A stretch of 64,000 bases of DNA. Source: Thalassovita autumnalis (GTDB lineage Bacteria; Pseudomonadota; Alphaproteobacteria; Rhodobacterales; Rhodobacteraceae). The stretch covers positions 62,001 through 126,000 of the forward strand of contig NZ_CYSB01000026.1 in NCBI RefSeq assembly GCF_001458255.1. Direction: 5' to 3'. Positions 44,994 through 54,488 of the stretch are shown piece by piece; the first letter of the stretch is position 1; each line of letters starts with the position of its first letter. The notes beneath the pieces are model-generated. The model saw only the letters and a program-made list of their open reading frames with translations, searched no databases and was not told the DNA's origin. The position numbers and the translations under genes were made by a program.

Positions 44994-47480
44994 ATGAGCG
45001 AGAACGACGGTAAAAAGACTTTGGGAGTTCGTGGCGGCCCGCGCGCCGGTAATGTGAAGCAGAGCTTCAGCCATGGCCGTACCAAAAACGTCGTGGTGGA
45101 AACCAAGCGCAAGCGCGTGGTGGTTCCCAAGCCCGGCGCCGCTAAACCCGGTGGTGGCCGCCCCGGCCAGGCTGGGGGCGATCCCTCGAAACGTCCGGCG
45201 GGTATCTCCGACGCGGAAATGGAGCGCCGTATGCGCGCGCTGCAGGCGGCCAAAGCCCGTGAGGTAGAGGAAGCTGCAAAACGCGAAGCCGAAGAAAAGG
45301 CCCGCGAAGAAGAGCGCCGCCGCCGCCGCGAAGAAGCGGAAGCCAAAGAACGCGAAGAGCGTGAGCGCGAAGCTGCTCTCAAGGCCAAGGCCGAAGAGGA
45401 AGCGCGCAAGAAGAAAGAGGCCGAAGAGGCCGCCAAGCGCGCTGCTGCTGAAGCAGCTCAGCCCAAGAAAGAGGCTGCCGCACCCGCGCGCAATCTCAAG
45501 GCTGCGCCGTCGTCCGCTACGCCCGAGCGCAAGAAAGAGCGTGATGATCGTGGTCGCGGCAAAGGCCGTGGCGACAACCGTCGTTCCGGTAAGCTGACCG
45601 TCAACCAGGCCCTGACCGGTGGCGAAGGTGGCCGTCAGAAGTCGATGGCTGCGATGAAGCGTAAGCAGGAACGTGCCCGCCAGAAGGCAATGGGCGCACC
45701 GGTTGAGCGTGAAAAGGTTGTGCGTGACGTGCAGGTGCCTGAGGCCATCGTGGTTTCGGAACTGGCGAACCGCATGGCTGAACGTGTGGCTGACGTTGTG
45801 AAATCGCTCATGAAAATGGGCATGATGGTCACGCAGAACCAGACGATTGACGCCGACACTGCAGAACTGATCGTTGAAGAGTTCGGCCACAATATCCAGC
45901 GTGTTTCGGATGCAGACGTCGAAGACGTGCTGCAGCAGGTTGAAGAGAGCGATGATGATCTGAAGCCGCGTCCGCCGGTTGTGACCATCATGGGCCACGT
46001 TGACCACGGTAAAACCTCGCTTCTGGATGCGATCCGTAATGCCAAGGTTGTGTCCGGCGAAGCCGGCGGCATCACCCAGCACATCGGTGCGTATCAGGTG
46101 ACCACCGACAATGGCGCGGTTCTGTCGTTCCTGGATACGCCGGGCCACGCGGCCTTCACCTCGATGCGCTCGCGCGGTGCTCAGGTGACAGACATCGTGG
46201 TTCTGGTTGTGGCGGCCGATGATTCGGTCATGCCGCAGACTATCGAAGCGATCAACCACGCCAAAGCGGCCGAAGTGCCGATGATCGTGGCGATCAACAA
46301 GATCGACCGTCCGGCCGCCGATCCGCAGAAAGTGCGTGCGGAACTGCTGCAACACGAAGTGATCGTTGAAGAAATGTCCGGTGACGTGCAGGACGTTGAG
46401 GTGTCGGCCATCACCGGTCAGGGCCTTGATGAACTGCTGGACGCCATCGCGCTGCAGGCTGAGATCCTGGAACTGAAAGCAAACCCCGACCGCGCCGCCG
46501 AAGGTGCCGTAATCGAGGCGCAGCTGGATGTTGGCCGCGGTCCGGTTGCCACTGTTCTGGTGCAGAAGGGTACGCTGAAGCAGGGCGATATCTTCGTTGT
46601 GGGTGAGCAGTACGGTAAGGTCCGTGCGCTGGTCGACGACAAAGGCGCCCGCGTCAAAGAAGCTGGCCCCTCGGTGCCGGTTGAGGTGCTGGGCCTGAAC
46701 GGGACCCCCGAAGCGGGTGACGTTCTGAACGTTGTTGAAACCGAAGCTCAGGCGCGTGAGATTGCGGAATACCGCCATAACGCCGCCAAAGAGAAACGTG
46801 CCGCCGCTGGCGCTGCTGCAACGCTGGAACAGCTGATGCAGAAAGCCAAAGAAGATGAGAACGTGCAGGAACTGCCGATCCTCGTCAAAGCGGATGTGCA
46901 GGGTTCGGCCGAAGCCATCGTTCAGGCGATGGAAAAGATCGGCAACGAAGAGGTGCGCGTGCGCGTTCTGCACTACGGTGTGGGTGCGATCACCGAAACC
47001 GATGTTGGTCTGGCAGAAGCCTCGGGCGCGCCGATCATGGGCTTTAACGTCCGTGCCAACGCATCGGCCCGCAACACCGCCAACCAGAAGGGTGTGGAGA
47101 TCCGCTACTACTCGGTGATCTATGACCTGGTGGATGACGTGAAAGCGGCGGCCTCGGGCCTGCTGTCGGCCGAGATCCGCGAAAACTTCATCGGTTACGC
47201 GCAGATCAAAGAGGTCTTCAAGGTTACCGGTGTTGGCAAGGTTGCCGGCTGTCTGGTCACCGAAGGTGTGGCACGTCGTTCCGCAGGCGTCCGCCTGCTG
47301 CGCGACAACGTGGTGATCCACGAGGGCACGCTGAAGACGCTGAAGCGCTTCAAGGACGAAGTCAAAGAAGTGCTGTCCGGTCAGGAATGCGGCATGGCGT
47401 TTGAGAACTACGATGATATCCGCCCGGATGACGTCATCGAAATCTTTGAGCGTGAAGAGATTGAGCGCAAGCTGGACTAA
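44994..47480 (+). CDS. infB: Translation initiation factor IF-2
   Basis: GTPase that delivers fMet-tRNA to the 30S subunit. The 828-residue protein has a long Ala/Glu/Lys/Arg-rich N-terminal region (about 75-200, coiled coil-like), IF2_N (near 250), and the G domain: GHVDHGKT (334-341), DTPGH (near 380) and NKID (435-438), then domains II-IV ending in [17 protein letters not shown] start at ATG 44994 ([15 protein letters not shown]), the family N-terminus, rather than the in-frame ATG at 44964 inside ylxR. It closes the rimP-nusA-ylxR-infB operon and is followed by a terminator. Confidence 0.97.
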   Translation: MSENDGKKTLGVRGGPRAGNVKQSFSHGRTKNVVVETKRKRVVVPKPGAAKPGGGRPGQAGGDPSKRPAGISDAEMERRMRALQAAKAREVEEAAKREAEEKAREEERRRRREEAEAKEREEREREAALKAKAEEEARKKKEAEEAAKRAAAEAAQPKKEAAAPARNLKAAPSSATPERKKERDDRGRGKGRGDNRRSGKLTVNQALTGGEGGRQKSMAAMKRKQERARQKAMGAPVEREKVVRDVQVPEAIVVSELANRMAERVADVVKSLMKMGMMVTQNQTIDADTAELIVEEFGHNIQRVSDADVEDVLQQVEESDDDLKPRPPVVTIMGHVDHGKTSLLDAIRNAKVVSGEAGGITQHIGAYQVTTDNGAVLSFLDTPGHAAFTSMRSRGAQVTDIVVLVVAADDSVMPQTIEAINHAKAAEVPMIVAINKIDRPAADPQKVRAELLQHEVIVEEMSGDVQDVEVSAITGQGLDELLDAIALQAEILELKANPDRAAEGAVIEAQLDVGRGPVATVLVQKGTLKQGDIFVVGEQYGKVRALVDDKGARVKEAGPSVPVEVLGLNGTPEAGDVLNVVETEAQAREIAEYRHNAAKEKRAAAGAAATLEQLMQKAKEDENVQELPILVKADVQGSAEAIVQAMEKIGNEEVRVRVLHYGVGAITETDVGLAEASGAPIMGFNVRANASARNTANQKGVEIRYYSVIYDLVDDVKAAASGLLSAEIRENFIGYAQIKEVFKVTGVGKVAGCLVTEGVARRSAGVRLLRDNVVIHEGTLKTLKRFKDEVKEVLSGQECGMAFENYDDIRPDDVIEIFEREEIERKLD

Positions 47481-47514
47481 CAGCTTGCCTCACGGCCCGG
47501 ATGGCCGACGAAAA

Positions 47515-47549
47515 GAAAAGGGAAAGCCAGACGGCTTTCCCTTTTTTCG
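47515..47549 (+). terminator. Intrinsic terminator after infB
   Basis: Stem AAGGGAAAGCC with GGCTTTCCCTT, loop AGAC, followed by a T run. It ends the rimP-nusA-ylxR-infB operon; no rbfA or truB follows here. Confidence 0.9.
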
Positions 47550-47579
47550 TTTATGGATGTTGGTGCAGCGCGTGTGGCG

Positions 47580-47717
47580 TTAAGCAGCGTGTGACTTGAC
47601 AGGTGTGCCTGCGAACAGGCGGTTGCCAACGCGCACCATCATCTTTCCGCCGGGCAGATGCTTGACGAAGCAGCCCTGCACGGAAACGTATTTTCCGATT
47701 ACGATTGTTTTAATCAT
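47580..47717 (-). CDS. Possible 45-residue basic small protein
   Basis: A 45-residue open frame, MIKTIVIGKYVSVQGC at the start and RVGNRLFAGTPVKSHAA at the end, with a KHLPGGKMMVRV middle. It looks like a small beta-rich domain (alternating hydrophobic residues). It fills most of the gap between the infB terminator and mutT, on the minus strand. The ribosome site is weak (GGGG at 11 bases). No known function; the codon use fits the neighbours, but at this length chance cannot be excluded. Confidence 0.55.
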   Translation of the reverse strand: MIKTIVIGKYVSVQGCFVKHLPGGKMMVRVGNRLFAGTPVKSHAA

Positions 47718-47797
47718 GTCTCAAATCCCCACCAAAGACCGCACAAAAATACACGAAACATGCTTAAAAAATAGAGGAAATGATAACTTTGGCCCTT

Positions 47798-47821
47798 GGT
47801 CTATACCGACGGGTACAGACC
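47798..47821. repeat. Imperfect 24-base inverted repeat upstream of the 45-residue ORF
   Basis: GGTCTATACC (47798-47807) and GGTACAGACC (47812-47821) around GACG, with nine of ten pairs complementary. The ACCGACGGGT centre resembles TetR-type operators, but no such regulator is nearby. A small stem-loop of RNA is the alternative. Confidence 0.45.
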
Positions 47822-47884
47822 ATACGCGGCGTCAGGTTGACGTGAACGTAAATTATTGTGCCATCGCAGGGACTTGCGTGGACC

Positions 47885-48331
47885 TTACAGCCAGTCGCGC
47901 AGGATAGGGATCAGCGGGATATCTGCGGGCGGCATCGGGTAATCGCGCAGATCGGTGGGCCGGACCCACTTCAGAACCTGCCCTTCGCGTGGCTGCGGGA
48001 TACCTTCCCACTTGCGGCAGGCAAAGAGCGGCATCAGCAGGTGGAACTTCTCATAGGAGTGGCTGGCAAAGGTCAGCGGCGCCAGGCAGCTTTCCCAGGT
48101 GTCGATGCCCAGCTCTTCCTGCAATTCGCGGATCAGCGCATGTTCCGGGGTTTCGCCCGGCTCCACCTTGCCGCCGGGAAATTCCCACAGGCCGGCCATG
48201 GATTTGCCTTCGGGCCGTTGGGCCAGCAGGATCCGCCCCTCTTTGTCGATCAGCGCCACGGCTGAGACCAGTACGGTGTTCACCGGCGCAGGTGTTGGCG
48301 CAGGTGTTTGGGCAGCGGCTTGATCAGACAT
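47885..48331 (-). CDS. mutT: 8-oxo-dGTP diphosphatase MutT
   Basis: Removes oxidised dGTP from the nucleotide pool. The 148-residue protein has the MutT-type VSAVALIDKEGRILLAQRPEGKSMAGLWEFPGG opening, split here as LAQRPEGKSMAGLWEFPGGK, then GKVEPGETP and RELQEELGI for the Nudix box. The N-terminus has a Pro/Ala-rich extension (TPAPTPAPV). It is last in the minus-strand ppiC-argJ-mutT run, 30 bases after argJ. Confidence 0.93.
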   Translation of the reverse strand: MSDQAAAQTPAPTPAPVNTVLVSAVALIDKEGRILLAQRPEGKSMAGLWEFPGGKVEPGETPEHALIRELQEELGIDTWESCLAPLTFASHSYEKFHLLMPLFACRKWEGIPQPREGQVLKWVRPTDLRDYPMPPADIPLIPILRDWL

Positions 48332-48361
48332 GAGGAGCGGTTCCTTGGTGTTTTGACGCCC

Positions 48362-49588
48362 TTACGAGCGGTAGTCAGCGTTGATGGTGATATAGCCGTG
48401 GGTCAGGTCGCAGGTCCATGCGGTAGATGCGCCGTCCCCCAGTCCCAGATCCACCGCAATGACCAGATCCTGCGCCTTCATATAGGCGGCACCGGCCTCT
48501 TCGGTGTAGCTTGCGGCCACCCAGCCCTTTTCCGCCACCAGAATGTCACCGAACCGGATGGTCAACAGATCGCGGTCTGCCGCGGCTCCGGATTTGCCGA
48601 TCGCCATGACAACCCGGCCCCAGTTGGGATCTTCGCCCGCGACGGCGGTTTTGATCAGCGGTGAGTTGGCAATTGCCATCGCATGAGTGCGGGCATCCGC
48701 ATCCGTGGCCGCGCCGGTCACCTGAACCTCAACAAACTTGGTCGCGCCTTCGCCGTCACGCACCACCTGATGGGCCAGATCCAGCATCACCTGATGCAGC
48801 GCCTCCGCAAAGGCGGCATTGCCATCGACATTGACGCCAGTGGCCCCGGTGGCCGCCAGCAGCAGCGTGTCCGAGGTGGAGGTGTCGCTGTCCACGGTGA
48901 TGTTGTTGAAGGTCTGATCGGTGTGACCGCTCAGCAGCGCCTGCAGCGCCGGACGCGACGCCTGCGCATCGGTGAAGATATAGACCAGCATCGTGGCCAT
49001 ATCAGGCGCCACCATGCCGGATCCTTTGGCAATGCCCGCGATGGTCACCGGGGTGCCGTCAATCTCAACCGTGGTGGTTGAGCCTTTGGCAAAGGTATCG
49101 GTGGTCATGATCGCCTGGGCGGCAGCCTCCAGTGCGCCGGCCTCTTGGGTGGCGGCCAGTTCGGCGATCTTGCTGGTGATACGGTCATGCGGCAGACGTT
49201 CGCCAATCACCCCGGTGGAGGAGGTGAACACGCGTTCCTCAGGCAGACCGGTTTCGGCCGCTACTGCCGCGCAGATCGCCGCGACGGAACCTTCACCCGC
49301 TTTGCCAGTAAAGGCGTTGGAGTTGCCTGAATTGACGATGATCGCCGCGCCAGCGTCACTGTCAGCGCCGATTTTGGCCTGACAGTCGAGCACATTGGCC
49401 GACCGCGTGGCGGAGCGGGTGAAAACGCCCGCCATTGTGGTGCCGGGCTGCAAAAGCGCCAGCATCACATCGGTGCGGCCCTGATATTTCACACCCGCTG
49501 CGGTGGCGGCAAATGTCGCCCCCGCCACAACCGGCAGCTCAGGGAAGCTGGCAGGGGCCAGCGGCGAAACCGGGATCGTTCCAGCCAT
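48362..49588 (-). CDS. argJ: Bifunctional ornithine acetyltransferase / N-acetylglutamate synthase ArgJ
   Basis: Transfers the acetyl group from N-acetylornithine to glutamate in the cyclic arginine pathway. The 408-residue proprotein self-cleaves before Thr199 in the motif KGSGMVAPDMATML. Other family signatures are NSGNSNAFTG and ISTGVIGE-like SSTGVIGERL, and DPNWGR near the C-terminus. Whether it also uses acetyl-CoA (bifunctional) is not visible. It begins three bases after the ppiC stop and is followed by mutT. Confidence 0.95.
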   Translation of the reverse strand: MAGTIPVSPLAPASFPELPVVAGATFAATAAGVKYQGRTDVMLALLQPGTTMAGVFTRSATRSANVLDCQAKIGADSDAGAAIIVNSGNSNAFTGKAGEGSVAAICAAVAAETGLPEERVFTSSTGVIGERLPHDRITSKIAELAATQEAGALEAAAQAIMTTDTFAKGSTTTVEIDGTPVTIAGIAKGSGMVAPDMATMLVYIFTDAQASRPALQALLSGHTDQTFNNITVDSDTSTSDTLLLAATGATGVNVDGNAAFAEALHQVMLDLAHQVVRDGEGATKFVEVQVTGAATDADARTHAMAIANSPLIKTAVAGEDPNWGRVVMAIGKSGAAADRDLLTIRFGDILVAEKGWVAASYTEEAGAAYMKAQDLVIAVDLGLGDGASTAWTCDLTHGYITINADYRS

Positions 49589-49591
49589 GGG

Positions 49592-50452
49592 TTATTCCGC
49601 CTCAAACGACAGGGTGTTCAGGATCGCGGGGTCCAGACCATCGGCCACACCACGCTCAATAGCCGCAGCGGTGGTCAGTTCGGCGATCTTGGCTTCTACC
49701 GCTTCCTGCTGCACCTGACCGGCCAGTTCGCCAGCAACCTCTTCAAAGGTGGGGGCGGCAACATCACGGGTTTCGTTCAGCTTGATGACGTGCCAGCCAA
49801 ACTGGGTTTGTACCGGATCGGAAATGGCCCCAACCTCCAGCGCGAAAGTGGCTTCTTCGAAGGGGGGCACCATCATGCCGGCACCGAACCAACCCAGCGA
49901 ACCACCGTTGGGGCCGGACGGGCCGGTGGAGTTTGCCTTGGCCAGCTCCGCGAAATCTGCGCCACCACGGGCCTCAGCCACCAGTTCATTCGCTTTCTCT
50001 TCGGTTTCCACCAGAATGTGGGCGGCGTTGTATTCCTTGGTCGGCTCAACGTTGCTGTAGGCCGCGTCATAAGCGGCGCGCAGGGCCTCTTCGGTGGTTG
50101 CGCTGTCGACCACACCTTCGAGGGTGATGTTGGCCATCAGGGCGCGCTGCTGGTTTTCAACGGCAATCGCCACGGCTTTCGGTTCGTCACCTGCGGCTTC
50201 GGCCAGCACGGTCTGCTGGATCAGCTGGTCCAGAATGCCAGGAAACAGGGTTTCAGCGGGCAGCTGCTGATATTGCGCGGGCAGGGCGTCCCGAGTGGCC
50301 AGCATGTGGCCCAGGGTGATCTCCACACCATTCACCGTGGCAACTACGGTATCGATGCCCGGGGCCTCCTCAGCCTGAGCCGGCATCATCAAAGTGAGCG
50401 AAAGCGCGGCGGCTGACAGGAAAGTGAGGCGTTTTGACACGAGATTTGCCAT
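49592..50452 (-). CDS. Periplasmic parvulin-type peptidyl-prolyl isomerase (PpiC/SurA-like)
   Basis: A 286-residue exported foldase. Signal peptide: [27 protein letters not shown]. The chaperone-like helical part covers about 30-130; the parvulin domain (about 135-235) shows [47 protein letters not shown] and [11 protein letters not shown], all diagnostic. The very long open frame beyond the signal peptide, reading opposite secA, is not coding. It is divergent from secA, and its stop lies three bases before argJ. Confidence 0.93.
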   Translation of the reverse strand: MANLVSKRLTFLSAAALSLTLMMPAQAEEAPGIDTVVATVNGVEITLGHMLATRDALPAQYQQLPAETLFPGILDQLIQQTVLAEAAGDEPKAVAIAVENQQRALMANITLEGVVDSATTEEALRAAYDAAYSNVEPTKEYNAAHILVETEEKANELVAEARGGADFAELAKANSTGPSGPNGGSLGWFGAGMMVPPFEEATFALEVGAISDPVQTQFGWHVIKLNETRDVAAPTFEEVAGELAGQVQQEAVEAKIAELTTAAAIERGVADGLDPAILNTLSFEAE

Positions 50453-50629
50453 GGGAATGGTCCTTTGGAGGCGCGCAAATGGTGCGCGACGTTGACACTG
50501 CACCAGCCGCCCCTTACATCGCTTTGAGGCCATTAAATTGCTGGGTTTCGCAATTGTTTTATGCGTTGCAAGAAGAACCGGCAAGCAAATGCCACACACG
50601 TTATAGTCAACGACCGGATCGGAAAGAAA

Positions 50630-53332
50630 ATGTTGGGTTTCGGAACGCTTACCAAGAAGATCTTCGGCACGCCGAATGACCGCAAGATCAAGGCAACCCG
50701 CCCGTTGGTGGAGCAGATCAACGCGCTGGAACCCGAGTTTGAAAAACTGTCCGACGAGGCCCTGATCGAAAAGACGGCCGAGTTCAAAAAGCGCGTCGAA
50801 GCCGGTGAAGATCTGGACAAGCTGCTGCCCGAGGCGTTTGCGAACTGTCGCGAAGCGGCCAAGCGGTCGCTGGGGCTGCGGGCGTTTGACACCCAGCTGA
50901 TGGGCGGCATCTTCCTGCATCAGGGCAATATCTCGGAAATGAAAACCGGTGAGGGTAAAACCCTCGTCGCGACCTTCCCGGCCTATCTGAACGCACTGAC
51001 CGGTCGTGGCGTTCATATTGTGACCGTGAACGACTATCTGGCCAAACGTGACGCCGAATGGATGAGCAAGGTCTACGGTGCTCTGGGCATGACCACCGGT
51101 GTGGTCTACCCGCAGCAGCCCGAAGATGAGAAGAAACAGGCCTACGCCTGTGACGTGACCTACGCCACCAACAATGAGCTGGGCTTTGACTACCTGCGCG
51201 ACAACATGAAGTCGGAACTGACCGACATGGCGCAGCGTGATCACTATTTCGCGGTTGTCGATGAAGTTGACTCGATCCTGATCGATGAGGCGCGGACGCC
51301 GCTGATCATCTCGGGCCCTGCCGAGGACCGGACCGAACTCTACGTCTCGATCGACCAGATCATCCCGCAGCTGCAGGACGATCACTATACGCTGGACGAA
51401 AAAACCAAGAACGTGTCCTTCACCGATGAGGGCAACGAATACTTGGAGCAGCTGCTGCAGAAGGCGGAAATCCTGCCCGAAGAGCAGAGCCTTTATGACC
51501 CCGAAAGCACCACCATCGTGCACCACGTGAACCAGGGTCTGCGGGCGCATAAGCTGTTCACCAAAGACAAAGATTACATCGTGCGCGACGGCAATGTTGT
51601 GCTGATCGATGAATTCACCGGCCGTATGATGGCCGGGCGCCGTCTGTCCGAAGGTCTGCATCAGGCGATTGAAGCCAAAGAAGGCTGCCAAATTCAGCCC
51701 GAAAACGTGACGCTGGCGCAGGTGACCTTCCAGAACTACTTCCGCCTCTATGACAAACTGGGCGGCATGACCGGCACCGCGGCAACTGAAGCCGAAGAAT
51801 TCGCCGAGATTTACGGTCTGGGCGTGGTCGAAGTGCCCACCAACCGCCCGGTGGCCCGGAAAGACGAGGACGATCAGGTCTACCGCACCGCGCGCGAAAA
51901 ATTCGACGCTGTGGTCAAATCGATCAAAGAGGCCCATGAGGCCGGTCAGCCGGTTCTGGTCGGCACCACCTCGATTGAGAAGTCCGAATTCCTCAGCCAG
52001 CTGCTGACCGCTGCGGATGTGCCGCACAATGTTCTGAACGCGCGTCAGCACGAACAGGAAGCGCAGATCGTTGCGGATGCCGGTAAGCTGGGCGCGGTGA
52101 CCATTGCCACCAATATGGCGGGCCGCGGCACCGATATTAAGCTGGGCGGCAACGTCGAGTTCAAGATCATGGAAGCCATCGCCGCCAACCCCGAAGGCGA
52201 TCACAGCGCCATTCGCGATCAGATCGAAGAATCGCACAAGGCTGATGAGCAGGCGGTCAAAGACGCCGGCGGTCTGTTTGTTCTGGCCACAGAACGTCAC
52301 GAAAGCCGCCGCATCGACAACCAGCTGCGCGGCCGTTCTGGCCGTCAGGGCGATCCCGGTCGCTCGGTCTTCTTCCTGTCGCTGGAAGATGATCTGATGC
52401 GCATCTTCGGCTCGGAACGTCTGGATGCTGTTCTGTCCAAACTGGGCATGAAAGAAGGCGAAGCGATTGTGCACCCCTGGGTCAACAAATCGCTGGAGCG
52501 GGCACAGGCCAAGGTCGAAGGGCGCAACTTCGACATTCGTAAACAGCTGCTGAAATTCGATGACGTGATGAACGAGCAGCGGAAGGTGATCTTCAGCCAG
52601 CGTCGCGAAATCATGGAAGCGGAGGATCTGTCGGAAATCGCCAAGGACATGCGCGATCAGGTGATCGACGATCTGGTGGACCTGCACATTCCGCCGAAAT
52701 CCTACGCTGACCAGTGGGATACCGAAGGGCTCTATGCTGCGGCGATTGAGAAGCTGAACCTGGATGTGCCTGTGATCACCTGGGGTGATGAGGAAGGCGT
52801 CGACGGTGACGTGATTGCCGAACGTATGGAAGAGGCCGCCGATAAGGCGATGGCTGAAAAAGCCGAAGCCTTTGGCCCGGAAAACATGCGCAACATCGAA
52901 AAGCAGATCCTGCTGCAGACCATCGACGCCAAGTGGCGCGAACATCTGCTGAAGCTGGAACACCTGCGGTCGGTTGTGGGCTTCCGTGGTTATGCGCAGC
53001 GCGACCCGCTGAACGAATATAAGACCGAGAGCTTCCAGCTGTTTGAATCGCTGCTGGATGGTCTGCGTGAAGATGTTTCGCAGAAGCTGGGCCAGGTGCG
53101 CCCGATGACCGAGGATGAGCAGCGCGCCATCATGGAACAGATGATGGCCCAGCAGGCGCAGATGCAGCAACAGGCCGCCGCTGCTAGCGCACCCGCAGCT
53201 GAGCCTGCAGGCGACCCGATCGAAGGCTTTGACGAAAACGATCCGTCGACCTGGGGCAATCCCAGCCGCAACGATCAGTGCCCCTGTGGTTCGGGCAAGA
53301 AGTTCAAACACTGCCACGGTCGTCTGGCCTAA
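50630..53332 (+). CDS. secA: Preprotein translocase ATPase SecA
   Basis: Motor for post-translational export through SecYEG. The 900-residue protein has Walker A MKTGEGKT (104-111), DEVD (211-214), the preprotein cross-linking domain, a second nucleotide-binding fold with [14 protein letters not shown], and a C-terminal zinc-binding SEC-C motif [12 protein letters not shown] (Cys884, Cys886, Cys895 and His896). ATG 50630 ([13 protein letters not shown]) is the family start; the frame runs 69 bases further. A terminator follows at 53356. Confidence 0.98.
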   Translation: MLGFGTLTKKIFGTPNDRKIKATRPLVEQINALEPEFEKLSDEALIEKTAEFKKRVEAGEDLDKLLPEAFANCREAAKRSLGLRAFDTQLMGGIFLHQGNISEMKTGEGKTLVATFPAYLNALTGRGVHIVTVNDYLAKRDAEWMSKVYGALGMTTGVVYPQQPEDEKKQAYACDVTYATNNELGFDYLRDNMKSELTDMAQRDHYFAVVDEVDSILIDEARTPLIISGPAEDRTELYVSIDQIIPQLQDDHYTLDEKTKNVSFTDEGNEYLEQLLQKAEILPEEQSLYDPESTTIVHHVNQGLRAHKLFTKDKDYIVRDGNVVLIDEFTGRMMAGRRLSEGLHQAIEAKEGCQIQPENVTLAQVTFQNYFRLYDKLGGMTGTAATEAEEFAEIYGLGVVEVPTNRPVARKDEDDQVYRTAREKFDAVVKSIKEAHEAGQPVLVGTTSIEKSEFLSQLLTAADVPHNVLNARQHEQEAQIVADAGKLGAVTIATNMAGRGTDIKLGGNVEFKIMEAIAANPEGDHSAIRDQIEESHKADEQAVKDAGGLFVLATERHESRRIDNQLRGRSGRQGDPGRSVFFLSLEDDLMRIFGSERLDAVLSKLGMKEGEAIVHPWVNKSLERAQAKVEGRNFDIRKQLLKFDDVMNEQRKVIFSQRREIMEAEDLSEIAKDMRDQVIDDLVDLHIPPKSYADQWDTEGLYAAAIEKLNLDVPVITWGDEEGVDGDVIAERMEEAADKAMAEKAEAFGPENMRNIEKQILLQTIDAKWREHLLKLEHLRSVVGFRGYAQRDPLNEYKTESFQLFESLLDGLREDVSQKLGQVRPMTEDEQRAIMEQMMAQQAQMQQQAAAASAPAAEPAGDPIEGFDENDPSTWGNPSRNDQCPCGSGKKFKHCHGRLA

Positions 53333-53355
53333 CGGCACCTGACATCTAGAAATTT

Positions 53356-53402
53356 GGCGCAGGCGCGGGGTCCCCAAAGACTCCGCGCCTGCGCCCTTTT
53401 TC
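53356..53402 (+). terminator. Intrinsic terminator after secA
   Basis: Perfect 13-base stem, 53356-53368 with 53383-53395 (GGCGCAGGCGCGG arm), followed by CTTTTTCT. Confidence 0.92.
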
Positions 53403-53460
53403 TGCCCCTTTTCAACGGTCAAATCAGCCTTGGGTACATCTATGACCGGAGGCCGTGACT

Positions 53461-54456
53461 ATGGCTCTGACAAACCGATTTCTGATGGGATGCGCATCCC
53501 TTTCGATGGTTTTCGCCATTGGATTTGTGATGCAGAACGGGGCTGAGGTTCCGGGCAAACGCACGGCACAGGCGCCCCGTCTGGCCGCTGATGCGCCTGT
53601 GGCTGCACAGGATGACCGGTTTGAACTGTCCGGGATCACCCTGACCGTCGGCAGCCCAGAAAGTGCGCCGGATTTGCCTGCCTCAACCCTGGTTGAGGGC
53701 GACCTGGGCGAAGCGCCGGTTGAACGCCTGGCCGCCGCGCCGCAGCTGGATGGTCCGGGATTTGAGGTGCCAGTGCTTGAAGTGCCGTCGCGCGCCTGTG
53801 ATCCGGTGATGCAGCTTAGCCCGCAGCCGGGTGCGATGGTTCTGATTTCTATCGATGCGCCCTGTCTGCCGGAACAGCGGGTGACCCTTCATCACAACGG
53901 GCTGATGTTCACCCATATCAGCGATGCGGAGGGTCAATTGGTTGTGACAGCCCCTGCATTGGCCGAGTCCGCTGTGTTCATCGCAGATTTCAGCAATGGT
54001 GACGGCGCTGTGGGCCATATCATGGTGCCCGATATGCCGCTCTACCAGCGTGCTGCCGCGCAGTGGCGGGGCGATCTGGGGATCGAATTGCACGCCCGTG
54101 AATTTGGCGCCGGCTACGGCGATGCTGGCCACGTCTGGAGTGGGGCGCTTGATGCCACACAGGCCGCCGCCAGCTTTGTCCTGCTGGGCGACCGGTCGCT
54201 GCCCGAAAGCTACCGCGCGGAGGTCTATACCGTCGCGGCCGCAACAGCGCAGGGCGGCGACATCCAGCTGTCGATTGAGGCTGAGGTGACCGAGGCCAAC
54301 TGCAACCGTGATATTCAGGCCGAAGCGATCCAATGGTCCCCGAGCGGCCGCTTGGATGTGCGCGAACTGTCGCTGGCGGTTCCGGGCTGTGAAACGGTTG
54401 GTGACTTTCTGTTGTTGAAAAACCTGTTACAAGACCTGAAAATCGCCGCCAAGTAA
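53461..54456 (+). CDS. Anchored periplasmic protein of unknown function
   Basis: A 331-residue protein with an N-terminal hydrophobic anchor or signal (FLMGCASLSMVFAIGFVMQ), a low-complexity Ala/Pro/Val part (about 30-100), then a region with paired Cys and beta-rich sequence (ACDPVMQLSPQPGAMVLISIDAPCLPE, split as CDPVMQLSPQPGAMVLIS). The C-terminal half is moderately conserved-looking with CNRDIQAEAIQW and LSLAVPGCE. Its 32-base distance to the PstS-like/OmpA fusion suggests a shared operon. It has no recognisable domain; 'translocase' names in some annotations would rest only on position next to secA. Confidence 0.65.
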   Translation: MALTNRFLMGCASLSMVFAIGFVMQNGAEVPGKRTAQAPRLAADAPVAAQDDRFELSGITLTVGSPESAPDLPASTLVEGDLGEAPVERLAAAPQLDGPGFEVPVLEVPSRACDPVMQLSPQPGAMVLISIDAPCLPEQRVTLHHNGLMFTHISDAEGQLVVTAPALAESAVFIADFSNGDGAVGHIMVPDMPLYQRAAAQWRGDLGIELHAREFGAGYGDAGHVWSGALDATQAAASFVLLGDRSLPESYRAEVYTVAAATAQGGDIQLSIEAEVTEANCNRDIQAEAIQWSPSGRLDVRELSLAVPGCETVGDFLLLKNLLQDLKIAAK

Positions 54457-54488
54457 GCGGCGCAGATCAGATCGGGCAGGGCACAGCA

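Noticed and set aside
44934-47321. A 795-codon minus-strand open frame opposite infB
   Set aside because: It has the composition of a shadow frame (runs of His, Arg, Gly, Phe), no domain, and infB is unmistakable on the other strand.
49592-53422. A 1276-codon minus-strand open frame
   Set aside because: Only its last 286 codons are a gene (ppiC with signal peptide at 50452); the rest is the reverse of secA, a common effect of GC-rich codons.
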